DNA of 32,804 nucleotides, from the IMG/VR virus record IMGVR_UViG_3300028008_000061, positions 1 through 32,804 of that record; one strand, given 5' to 3'. Below the pieces are notes generated by a model, which saw nothing but the letters and a program-made list of their open reading frames with translations, was not told where the DNA came from and did no database searches. Below, one piece after another: positions 7,221 to 14,003 of this stretch. The translations under genes were made by a program, and so were the position numbers. Source of the stretch: a virus. Positions within the stretch are counted from its first letter, which is position 1. Every line of letters starts with the position of its first letter.

Positions 7221-8218
7221 TATGGAGCTCTATTTTGTCTTAGTCCTTGAACTTGTTTAATAGTTCTTTCTATATCAACAGGTTTAATTTCAGGAAACTT
7301 TTTCTTTAATTCTTGTCTTAGCCTTGCGTCAGGATACCAATTCATTCTTTTTTGTGCAAACTCAATGTATTGTTTCATTTCTTTACCAGAAAAATCAAAC
7401 CAACCTTCTTCAACGCTTTCACGTTGCATTATTGAAAGTTCTTTTGCAACAACTTGATTTGCTTGATCAGTTAATCCTGCTTGTATAAATCTTTGTAACT
7501 TTTGTAATTGTGTAACAAGTCTTTTATCTTTAGTAGTAGGTTGTGTAGTTGCCCATAGAGCTTTGTTTTCATCATTTAGCCATTCTGGTGCAGGTAATGG
7601 ATCTCCACTGAACCAGCCTTCTGCCATTTCAGGCTCTTTGTCTGTAATGCCCATACCTTGTCTAACTGCCGCAAACATTTCGTCTGCCAGTTGTTGTTGT
7701 GGAACACCTTGCTTAAATGATTCTAAATCATTATCAGCGGCTGCTTGACGCATTTTACTTGCGCTCATTCCTTCTGCACCATCTGCATCTGGATCACGTT
7801 CGCCTGCACTTACTACTTGGATTGATTTAAAGCTATACGGAACATTGCCTGCTTTGTCAGCTTGGCCGTTGTATTGATTTAATAATTTTGTGAATGAATC
7901 AACTCTATCACTACCAGCAACATAAATTACACGCTCGTAACCTAGTTCACTTAGCTTTTGCATTGCTTGTATAATTGTTTTAACTTCAGGATGACCTACT
8001 GTTACACTAGGAAAGAAAAACTTTGCATAACGTAATTTGTCTGTAAAAGTTAATGGATCAGTTTGTGGCTTTTGTGACTGACTAAGAAATACGTAATGGT
8101 CGCCAGGAATACTTTTTATTTTTTCTACAAGTTTTTGATGTCCTATAGTAGGCGGGTTCATTCGGCCAAATGCCATTACCGCTGTTCGTGGAGATTCAAA
8201 TAACTGACGTAGTCTCAT
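7220..8218 (-). CDS. Nucleotidyltransferase (adenylyl/cytidylyl transferase superfamily) with packaging-like tag
   Basis: Residues 12-190 form an HxGH-type nucleotidyltransferase: the nucleotide-binding motif is GRMNPPTIGH (T24-I25-G26-H27) and the second motif is SASKMR (152-157), matching the ISSTxxR element. Enzymes of this fold make NAD, FAD, CoA or CDP-linked products; the substrate cannot be told here, though NMN/phosphopantetheine-type adenylyl transfer is plausible. The enzyme domain is preceded by MRLRQLFESPR, with L6-F7-E8 as a possible prohead protease site. A C-terminal extension (about 195-332) has two EGWF motifs (AEGWFSGD and EEGWFDFSG) and a helical end. It sits in a chain of overlapping genes. 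Delivery into the host with the DNA, as for T4 Alt, is inferred. Confidence 0.8.
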   Translation of the reverse strand: MRLRQLFESPRTAVMAFGRMNPPTIGHQKLVEKIKSIPGDHYVFLSQSQKPQTDPLTFTDKLRYAKFFFPSVTVGHPEVKTIIQAMQKLSELGYERVIYVAGSDRVDSFTKLLNQYNGQADKAGNVPYSFKSIQVVSAGERDPDADGAEGMSASKMRQAAADNDLESFKQGVPQQQLADEMFAAVRQGMGITDKEPEMAEGWFSGDPLPAPEWLNDENKALWATTQPTTKDKRLVTQLQKLQRFIQAGLTDQANQVVAKELSIMQRESVEEGWFDFSGKEMKQYIEFAQKRMNWYPDARLRQELKKKFPEIKPVDIERTIKQVQGLRQNRAP

Positions 8219-8550
8219 TTATACTCGCCCTTTTTAATTTCTTCCATTTCTTCAGCAAATACTCTATCAATAATTGATTGTCTATCATCGTTGGTAAAAA
8301 TTTCATCGGGGTGTCTAGCAATGTTGTACTTCTTGCAATAACTACCTATTGCGGTTTCTATCATGTCACTTAAACATTCATTTTGATTAATTGTTTTGCC
8401 TGCTCGGTGCATATCAGCAACACGAGATACTGCCGGGAAAAAACTTTTTCTAAAGAATACAGGATCGTTTTTCATGAACACACAAACATCGTCAACAACA
8501 TCAAACGGTAACGATGTGTCTTGAGATTGTGAAAATTCGTCCATACGCAT
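8215..8550 (-). CDS. Conserved-looking hypothetical phage protein
   Basis: The 111-residue, soluble, helical protein contains DDVCVFMKNDPVFFRKSFFP and a C-terminal charged helix. I recall a similar D-V-x-V-F-M-x-N-D-P-x-F-x-R-K pattern from marine T4-like phages but no function. It starts MRMDEF, like the tagged proteins next door, but has no [L/I]-x-E site. It overlaps both neighbours (1 and 4 bases), which fixes its start. Confidence 0.75.
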   Translation of the reverse strand: MRMDEFSQSQDTSLPFDVVDDVCVFMKNDPVFFRKSFFPAVSRVADMHRAGKTINQNECLSDMIETAIGSYCKKYNIARHPDEIFTNDDRQSIIDRVFAEEMEEIKKGEYK

Positions 8551-8789
8551 TATTCAGATCCTCCTGATATTTCAATATCAAAGTCGTCATATCCGTTTTC
8601 AAACATCAGTGCTGAAAGTCTGTCAGCATAGCCATCGGCTTCTTCGTTAGTTAATTCTCTATCTAATGGAATTTCTATAACAGGATTTCCTTCAGCTGTT
8701 TCTAATAAACTTTGCGATGGAAAAATACTTTCGTCTAAGATACTAGGCTCTTGACTTTTATCTAATATTACTCTTACATAATGTTCCAT
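8550..8789 (-). CDS. Small acidic hypothetical protein
   Basis: The 79-residue acidic protein (MEHYVRVILDKSQEP ... DDFDIEISGGSE) shows a beta-alpha-beta-like pattern, with an N-terminal strand VRVILD and a C-terminal strand DFDIEIS around a helix. No domain is recognised. It starts 11 bases after the stop of the virion-like gene and ends on the start codon of the next gene, so it heads the overlapping chain 8.8-5.3 kb. Confidence 0.65.
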   Translation of the reverse strand: MEHYVRVILDKSQEPSILDESIFPSQSLLETAEGNPVIEIPLDRELTNEEADGYADRLSALMFENGYDDFDIEISGGSE

Positions 8790-8800
8790 TGACTTATTCC

Positions 8801-9142
8801 TTAATGATTTAGTTTTATTGAATCGACTGTGCCGTCCGTCCAGCTACTTACTACAGCTCTTACCCATACATAATTGCCAGTAAAGTTAGCTGCAATTACT
8901 TTAGTTGTAGTTAAATGTGTTTCAGTGTAAATTGTGAACCAGTCTGCTTCAACTGGATTAATTGCAAGTGTGCCTTGTATGGCTACTATACCTGTAAATC
9001 CTGTTATGCTGTATTGTACGGTGTGGAACCCATCACTACGTCCGTAGTAACCGTCCCCTTTGAATTTTTCACCTGTGACAGTCTCAGTGGTACTGTCTCC
9101 TGGGTGTGTATTTGCTGATAATATTGTTTCACTGTTTGACAT
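8801..9142 (-). CDS. Small beta-rich virion-like protein
   Basis: Translation from the ATG at 9142 gives 113 residues; a TTG five codons earlier also keeps the frame open but lies inside the late promoter box. The protein is rich in beta-strand residues (FHTVQYSITGFTGIVAIQGTLA, TGNYVWVRAVVSSWTDG) and has no signal or membrane segment, like small decoration or neck proteins of marine T4-like phages that I recall. A GATAAATA box ends five bases before the ATG and no ribosome site is visible, so the mRNA may be leaderless. Confidence 0.7.
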   Translation of the reverse strand: MSNSETILSANTHPGDSTTETVTGEKFKGDGYYGRSDGFHTVQYSITGFTGIVAIQGTLAINPVEADWFTIYTETHLTTTKVIAANFTGNYVWVRAVVSSWTDGTVDSIKLNH

Positions 9143-9147
9143 GCAAG

Positions 9148-9155
9148 TATTTATC
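9148..9155 (-). promoter_or_regulatory. Late promoter box GATAAATA placed for a leaderless transcript
   Basis: The minus strand reads GATAAATACTTGC and then ATG. In T4 the late box spans -13 to -6, so +1 would be the A of the ATG at 9142. There is no purine-rich ribosome site between box and gene. The spacing repeats that seen before dnaJ. Confidence 0.6.
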
Positions 9156-9161
9156 AAATAT

Positions 9162-9812
9162 CTACTTGACTACTAATTTGTCGATTCTTCGAATATTAGT
9201 TAACATTAGGTTACATAACTGAAGTGTACGTTCATCTCTTGCATAAAAGTACATACCACAAACATATCCACCCTGCAAAAGTTCAAATTCAAGTTTAGGA
9301 CCTAGTTTAATTAATTTAGGATTATTAGTTGCCCATTGTCCAAAACTATTATCACCAGAATTATTCCCCAAAGTTACTTTATATTCGTATCCATTAGATT
9401 TGTCTACTAATATTGTATTCGGAGTAAGTGTATACCCTGGAGAAGGTTCATGTAAACTAATTAAATTAGGTGAATTACTAGTATCGTAAATAATAGTATT
9501 GAGCCATCTAATATCATTAGAATAAATGTTTAGTATTTGTTGTTCAACTCTTAGTTTATAGTCTTGGGCTTTACTAAAATGTGTGAATAACTTAGATGCT
9601 TCGATAAAATGATCTTTAGAAATTGATCTTACACGAAGACCCCTAGCTAAGACTAATGGCTGCTTATCTTCTATCAATTGTTGCAAATTGTCAAGAACTT
9701 GCCTAGCGTGAGGCAAGTTCTTTTCTCTAAATGCGTCTGACAGCTGATTGGTTACGGTTAACTTATATAAGTATTCTCCGTAGAACAGCTTAGTTGTTTC
9801 AAACCTCTGCAA
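9162..9812 (-). CDS. Unknown protein, TTG start, coupled to ClpA
   Basis: The 216-residue soluble protein has a helical N-terminal half (residues 1-110, including QVLDNLQQLIEDKQP) and a beta-rich C-terminal half. I recognise no domain. The start is a TTG at 9812, supported by GGAG eight bases upstream; there is no suitable ATG. It overlaps the end of clpA by 14 bases, so translation is probably coupled and the protein could be an adaptor or partner of the unfoldase, though that is only a positional guess. A perfect 12-base inverted repeat lies in the coding sequence at 9693-9722. Confidence 0.7.
   Translation of the reverse strand: MQRFETTKLFYGEYLYKLTVTNQLSDAFREKNLPHARQVLDNLQQLIEDKQPLVLARGLRVRSISKDHFIEASKLFTHFSKAQDYKLRVEQQILNIYSNDIRWLNTIIYDTSNSPNLISLHEPSPGYTLTPNTILVDKSNGYEYKVTLGNNSGDNSFGQWATNNPKLIKLGPKLEFELLQGGYVCGMYFYARDERTLQLCNLMLTNIRRIDKLVVK
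9693..9722. repeat. Perfect 12-bp inverted repeat (hairpin) inside a coding region
   Basis: The arms are AAGAACTTGCCT (9693-9704) and its exact complement (9711-9722), around a six-base loop AGCGTG. On the plus strand the second arm runs into a short T-rich tail, like a rho-independent terminator for plus-strand transcripts. On the minus (coding) strand the hairpin would form in the mRNA about 90 bases after the TTG start. Confidence 0.75.
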
Positions 9813-12036
9813 CGACTTTCTCCGAAGTTGTGTCTAATATAAATTTATCATTATCAAAATTAATAGTAACTTCTCCGCCGTTTTTAAGTGTTCCAAACAG
9901 TAGCTCTCGACTCAATGGTCGTTTGATTTCTTTATCAATTACTCGCTGTAAAGGTCTTGCGCCCATTTTAGGATCAAACCCTTTATCAACTAATGCATCA
10001 AGTGCTTCGTCAGTAACATGAATAGTTACGTCTTTCTGTGCAACCATGTCTTTAAGTTCAACAAGGAACTTGCCAACAATTTTCATCATTACTTCTTTGC
10101 CTAGTTTAGCAAATGTAATTACACCATCAAGTCTGTTTCTAAACTCTGGTGCAAAGAATTTCTTTAGTGAAGTATCTTCATACTCTTTTTCAAATGCATC
10201 ACCAAATCCAATAGTATTTTTATCTGCATCTTGTGCGCCTAAGTTAGTAGTAAGAATTAGTACACAATTACGTGCGTCTGCTTCTTTACCGTTAGACCCT
10301 GTTACTTTACCATTGTCCATAACTTGTAATAAGATCTGTGAAACATCTGGATGTGCTTTTTCAATCTCATCTAGCAGTAGTACACAATTAGGATTTTCTT
10401 GTAATTTTGTAATTAGCAATCCTGCATTATCTTCGTGTCCTACATAACCTGGAGGCGAACCAATCAACTTACTCACACTGTGCTTTTCTTGATATTCGCT
10501 CATATCAAAACGTACAAGTTCTACACCTAGTTGTGCTGACAATTGTTTTGCTGTTTCTGTTTTACCTGTGCCTGTTGGGCCCATAAACACAAAGCTACCA
10601 ATTGGTTTGTCATCTGGTTTTAGTCCTGCTTGACTTACAAGAATCTTATCAACAATACCGTCAATAGCATCGTCTTGTCCGTATACAACTTTCTTTAGAT
10701 TCTTTTCAAGATTAGCAAGATTATCAGTTTCAGTTTGACTTACTGTTTCTGCAGGCAATTTAACTACTTTGGCTAATTCAAATTCAATACCTTTTGCTGT
10801 AACTATTTTTTCTTCTACATTAGTAAGGTTAAAGCGTGAACATGCCAAATCAATTAAGTCAATTGCTTTGTCAGGAAGTTTCTTATCTGACTGATATTTA
10901 ATTGACAGTTTAACAGCTGAATCAATTGCTTCTTGTGTAATAGTTGTGCCATGATAATCTTCATAGTACTTCTTAATACCTTGTAGAATATCTTTGGTTA
11001 CTTCTGCACTTGGCTCATCAACTGTAACACGTTGGAATCGACGCATCAATGCACGATCCTTTTCAAAGTACTTACGGTACTCGTCCCAAGTAGTTGATGC
11101 AACAACTTTTAAGTTTCCTTTAGTAAGAGCAGGCTTTAGCATGTTTGCTAAATCGTTGGAGTTTCCGCCACCGCCGGCACCAGCACCATTCATCATGTGT
11201 GCTTCATCGATAAACATAATAGTTTTGCCTTTGCTCTTAAGCCCAGCAAGTACTAGTTTAAAGCGTTCTTCAAAGTCTCCACGATACTTACTACCAGCAA
11301 GCATAGCACCAATGTCTAACATAAACACTTCGTACTCTTTTAGGAATTCTGGAACATTGTCGTTAACAATATTGTATGCCATACCTTCTGCAATAGCTGT
11401 TTTACCGACACCAGGATCACCAACAAGTAATACGTTGTTTTTATTTCTACGACCTAGTGCAAGTGCAAGACTTTCAAGCTCTTCTGAGCGTCCAATAATA
11501 GGATCAATTTTGCCAGTCTTTGCTTCGCCGTTTAGATTAGTTGTAAATGCTTTTAGTGCCTTTTGTGCAGCACCAGAAATTTCTTCGTCTTGTAGATTAG
11601 CATCTGTTTCAGCACTAATGTATTCTGCAAATGCATCTTTGTCAACACCTGCTTTTTCAATGAAGTAACAAGCATGACTTTTCTTTTCATTCATCATACT
11701 TAGAAGTACATCAGTTAATTCAATTTCAGGACGTCCTGCAAACAGTACTTGTGTAAATGCACGGTTAAGACATCTCTCAACAGCTTGTGTTTTCTTAGGC
11801 TTGTACTTTGTTTCTTCAACTTTAATTTCGTCAAGATTATTTTTTAAATAATGCTCTAGTTGAGTCTTAAGATAATCAACATCAGCGCCATAGCCCGTGA
11901 TAAGTTTCAAGAAATTATCCGAACACAGCATAGCAAATAACAGATGTTCTAATGTTACATACTCGTGTTGTAACTTGCGTGTATCTTTTAGAGATTTTTC
12001 AAAGACTAATTGTAGTTCTTCGCTTGGTTCTACCAT
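9799..12036 (-). CDS. clpA: ClpA-type AAA+ unfoldase
   Basis: The 745-residue protein has the full ClpA layout: N-terminal double Clp repeat (about 1-145), first AAA+ module with Walker A GDPGVGKT (206-213) and Walker B MFIDEAH (274-280), and second module with Walker A GPTGTGKT (486-493), Walker B LLLDE (553-557) and sensor motif GARPLQRVI. The ClpB middle domain is missing and the length is close to bacterial ClpA (about 758). Residues I609-G610-F611 occupy the loop that docks ClpA onto ClpP, so it can probably feed host ClpP; no phage ClpP is seen. An sigma70-type promoter lies just upstream, giving early expression. The likely role is redirected proteolysis of host or phage proteins. Confidence 0.92.
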   Translation of the reverse strand: MVEPSEELQLVFEKSLKDTRKLQHEYVTLEHLLFAMLCSDNFLKLITGYGADVDYLKTQLEHYLKNNLDEIKVEETKYKPKKTQAVERCLNRAFTQVLFAGRPEIELTDVLLSMMNEKKSHACYFIEKAGVDKDAFAEYISAETDANLQDEEISGAAQKALKAFTTNLNGEAKTGKIDPIIGRSEELESLALALGRRNKNNVLLVGDPGVGKTAIAEGMAYNIVNDNVPEFLKEYEVFMLDIGAMLAGSKYRGDFEERFKLVLAGLKSKGKTIMFIDEAHMMNGAGAGGGGNSNDLANMLKPALTKGNLKVVASTTWDEYRKYFEKDRALMRRFQRVTVDEPSAEVTKDILQGIKKYYEDYHGTTITQEAIDSAVKLSIKYQSDKKLPDKAIDLIDLACSRFNLTNVEEKIVTAKGIEFELAKVVKLPAETVSQTETDNLANLEKNLKKVVYGQDDAIDGIVDKILVSQAGLKPDDKPIGSFVFMGPTGTGKTETAKQLSAQLGVELVRFDMSEYQEKHSVSKLIGSPPGYVGHEDNAGLLITKLQENPNCVLLLDEIEKAHPDVSQILLQVMDNGKVTGSNGKEADARNCVLILTTNLGAQDADKNTIGFGDAFEKEYEDTSLKKFFAPEFRNRLDGVITFAKLGKEVMMKIVGKFLVELKDMVAQKDVTIHVTDEALDALVDKGFDPKMGARPLQRVIDKEIKRPLSRELLFGTLKNGGEVTINFDNDKFILDTTSEKVVAEV

Positions 12037-12074
12037 TCTTATCGTTCCTTAGTTTTGTAATATGTAACTCTTAT

Positions 12075-12102
12075 ATTATACATTATAATTAGCTAATGTC
12101 AA
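12075..12102 (-). promoter_or_regulatory. sigma70 promoter (TTGACA-16-TATAAT) for clpA
   Basis: The minus strand has TTGACA at 12102-12097 and TATAAT at 12080-12075 with a 16-base spacer; a second TATAAT-like copy overlaps the spacer at 12087-12082. The start would leave a leader of about 30 bases with AAGGA before the clpA ATG at 12036. Both boxes match the consensus fully. Confidence 0.8.
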
Positions 12103-12110
12103 GACTGAAA

Positions 12111-12932
12111 TTAACCATTATCCTTTATTATTTCGTGTATTTTGTTTAACTGTTTTTCATTTAAGTTTCGCGGAATACTTGCATGAATAGTTATTAAAAG
12201 TTTTCCTTTTCGACCATAATTTACATCAGGTACACCATGTCCATGTACACTAAATGTTGTTCCGTTTTTTGTTCCTTTAGGTATTGTAAGTTCAATATCT
12301 CTATTATCTAGTGTATGTACTTTAACTTTTGTACCAGTAATTAATTCTAGACAATTTACATCAATTGAAGTTTTTAAATCGTTATTATTTCGAGCCCAGT
12401 TAGGTTTGTGATTAATGTGTACTTCAACAAATAAATTACCTCTCGGCCCAGGAATGGAATTATCTCCTAAATTTGGAAATTTCATTGTATCGCCGTGATG
12501 TATTCCTGGAGGTATATCTAAGTTAACACTTTCTTCTTGTCCGTTGCGTAACCTAAATGAAGCTAGAACTTTTTTGCCTGTTAGTACTTCTTCAAGAGTT
12601 AATTTAACTCTAAGTCTTATATCCTGATTGTGCGCTCTTTGTCTGTATGCTTGTTGTCCAAACATTGAACCAAAGATATCTTCGAACGGATGTCCGCTAC
12701 CTGTGTTACCAGTATTAAAATTAAATCCTTGTCCGCCACCGTTTTGCTGATGGTCATACATACCACGTTTTTGTGGATCCTTTAGTGTGCTATACGCTTC
12801 GTTAATTTTCTTAAAGGTTTCTTCATTACCGCCCCTATCGGGATGGTGCTTCATACTTGCTTTTTTGTATGCTGCTTTAAGTTCTTTATCAGAAGCGTTT
12901 TTTGCAACGCCTAAAGTAGAGTAGTAGTCCAT
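12111..12932 (-). CDS. dnaJ: DnaJ/CbpA-type Hsp40 co-chaperone
   Basis: The 273-residue protein has an N-terminal J domain with the H30-P31-D32 motif that stimulates DnaK ATPase, a Gly/Phe-rich linker with Gln/Asn (about 64-90), and two beta-sandwich substrate-binding domains to the end. The CxxCxGxG zinc finger of classical DnaJ is absent, so it is a class B (CbpA-like) form. It would work with the host DnaK and GrpE. Together with ClpA and the GroES-like protein it makes a protein-quality set. The ATG follows a late-type box (GGTAAATA) by five bases with no ribosome site, which suggests a leaderless late transcript. Confidence 0.9.
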   Translation of the reverse strand: MDYYSTLGVAKNASDKELKAAYKKASMKHHPDRGGNEETFKKINEAYSTLKDPQKRGMYDHQQNGGGQGFNFNTGNTGSGHPFEDIFGSMFGQQAYRQRAHNQDIRLRVKLTLEEVLTGKKVLASFRLRNGQEESVNLDIPPGIHHGDTMKFPNLGDNSIPGPRGNLFVEVHINHKPNWARNNNDLKTSIDVNCLELITGTKVKVHTLDNRDIELTIPKGTKNGTTFSVHGHGVPDVNYGRKGKLLITIHASIPRNLNEKQLNKIHEIIKDNG

Positions 12933-12937
12933 ACTAG

Positions 12938-12945
12938 TATTTACC
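12938..12945 (-). promoter_or_regulatory. Late promoter-like box GGTAAATA before dnaJ
   Basis: The minus strand reads GGTAAATACTAGT and then the dnaJ ATG at 12932. The box has six of eight bases of TATAAATA and the extended ACT seen in T4 late promoters. As before 9142, +1 would fall on the A of the start codon. Confidence 0.5.
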
Positions 12946-12975
12946 GCATGGACTATTACATAAAGTTAGTACTGA

Positions 12976-13302
12976 TTACTTCTTTTTGTTATCAGAGTAT
13001 GCGTTACCAGCAAAGAATGCTGCTACAATCGCCGCTACTGAAACAAAGTATGTTGGAGCCATATCGCCTAGGATTTTGCCTGCTTGTTCTAAACCAATTA
13101 ATGCGGCAATTACAACAGCAAATGGATATAGTAACATTCCAAATAATGCAAACCAAGCCATGTTACGCATCGCATCTCTACGCTGATCAGCATCTTCTAG
13201 TTCTTTTCTTTTGAACTCTAAGTACATTGCTTGTTCTTCTTTAGATACTTTTCCGTCGCCGTTTGTATCTGCTGGATGGTGCCCTTTTGTTTCTTCGGTC
13301 AT
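12976..13302 (-). CDS. EF-hand membrane protein, possible holin or lysis regulator
   Basis: The 108-residue protein carries a textbook EF-hand calcium loop near the N terminus (D12-T-N14-G-D16-G-K-V-S20-x-x-E23), a charged helix to about residue 46, and two membrane segments at about 49-71 and 84-103, ending in a basic tail SDNKKK. The two-segment hairpin with charged ends fits a class II/III holin, and the gene lies at the end of the lysis cassette. Calcium control of a holin would be unusual; a structural or channel role is also possible. Its ATG shares one base with the stop of the preceding membrane-protein gene. Confidence 0.7.
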   Translation of the reverse strand: MTEETKGHHPADTNGDGKVSKEEQAMYLEFKRKELEDADQRRDAMRNMAWFALFGMLLYPFAVVIAALIGLEQAGKILGDMAPTYFVSVAAIVAAFFAGNAYSDNKKK

Positions 13303-13583
13303 TATCTTTTCCCCTCAAGATGTTTTAAACGCTTTTCTAAGTCGTCAATTTTCTTTGTTATTTTGGGGTATTTTTTACGCCATGCATCTTCTGGTTGTTG
13401 TAACCAAGTCCAGCCATAACGTTCTACAAGGAAATCAACTGCACGATCTACTTTAGCATAAAACCAAAGTCCTGCTCTTGTTGTACTCATATATGTTACA
13501 AAAATAGTACCTGCAACAGATCCTGCTAATGCTGTATATATCCACAGGCGATCACTCGCCATATTACTAATCATTTCCCACAT
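13302..13583 (-). CDS. Membrane-anchored protein with C-terminal coiled coil
   Basis: The 93-residue protein has one membrane segment at about residues 13-33 (LWIYTALAGSVAGTIFVTYM), an amphipathic aromatic region and a charged, probably coiled-coil end (KKIDDLEKRLKHLEGKR). GAGGG precedes the ATG at 13583. It lies between the outer spanin and the EF-hand membrane protein, so it is likely a lysis-cassette component such as a holin or antiholin, but no family is recognised. Confidence 0.65.
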   Translation of the reverse strand: MWEMISNMASDRLWIYTALAGSVAGTIFVTYMSTTRAGLWFYAKVDRAVDFLVERYGWTWLQQPEDAWRKKYPKITKKIDDLEKRLKHLEGKR

Positions 13584-13610
13584 AGTTTACCCTCGTTAAT
13601 TAACTATGTG

Positions 13611-13618
13611 TATTTAGT
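13611..13618 (-). promoter_or_regulatory. Weak late promoter-like box ACTAAATA
   Basis: The minus strand reads AACTAAATACAC overlapping the stop codon of the outer spanin gene, about 28 bases before the ATG at 13583. It matches TATAAATA at six of eight positions. Position relative to the gene is right, sequence match is modest. Confidence 0.35.
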
Positions 13619-14003
13619 TAGATTCAGCTTGTTCTTCTTGGGGTTCGTAGTACTTGCGATACTCATCAAGTGTTATACCTTGTTGTATCATAAAAGCACG
13701 TACTTGTGCAAAGTTTTTAGATAACAGTTCGTAGTCATCGTCACTTAGACCAAACAGCACAGGATCTTTGCCTTGCTCTTGCATTTTAGCAAATACTTCC
13801 GCGGCGTTTTCACTAGTAATAATAATCCAATTTATACTCTCCATTTTAGGAGTTTCAGGATTAGGTAGATTAAGCGGTGCTCTTTCTACTTCAGTAGTAA
13901 ACACATCTAGTTTTTGTACTGAACTACATCCACTAATAAGGATTGTAATTGGGATTAGCAATACTAGGGCATTCGGAATTAATTTCAGACCTTTTAGTTG
14001 CAT
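13614..14003 (-). CDS. Outer-membrane spanin-like lipoprotein (Rz1-like)
   Basis: The 129-residue protein has a lipoprotein signal: basic start MQLKGLKLIP, a hydrophobic core, and lipobox L-I-S-G-C26 followed by SSVQK. The mature part is periplasmic and acidic with no further membrane segment. It starts inside the 3' end of the inner spanin-like gene in another frame (71-base overlap), which is the usual arrangement of two-component spanins that fuse inner and outer membranes at the last step of lysis. It is longer than lambda Rz1, and the order and the lipobox rather than sequence similarity give the call. Confidence 0.7.
   Translation of the reverse strand: MQLKGLKLIPNALVLLIPITILISGCSSVQKLDVFTTEVERAPLNLPNPETPKMESINWIIITSENAAEVFAKMQEQGKDPVLFGLSDDDYELLSKNFAQVRAFMIQQGITLDEYRKYYEPQEEQAESN

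Noticed and set aside
10994-11668. Long plus-strand open frame opposite clpA (224 codons)
   Set aside because: It is an antisense shadow of a clear clpA coding region, lacks a ribosome site and has low-complexity Ser/Pro/Leu composition.
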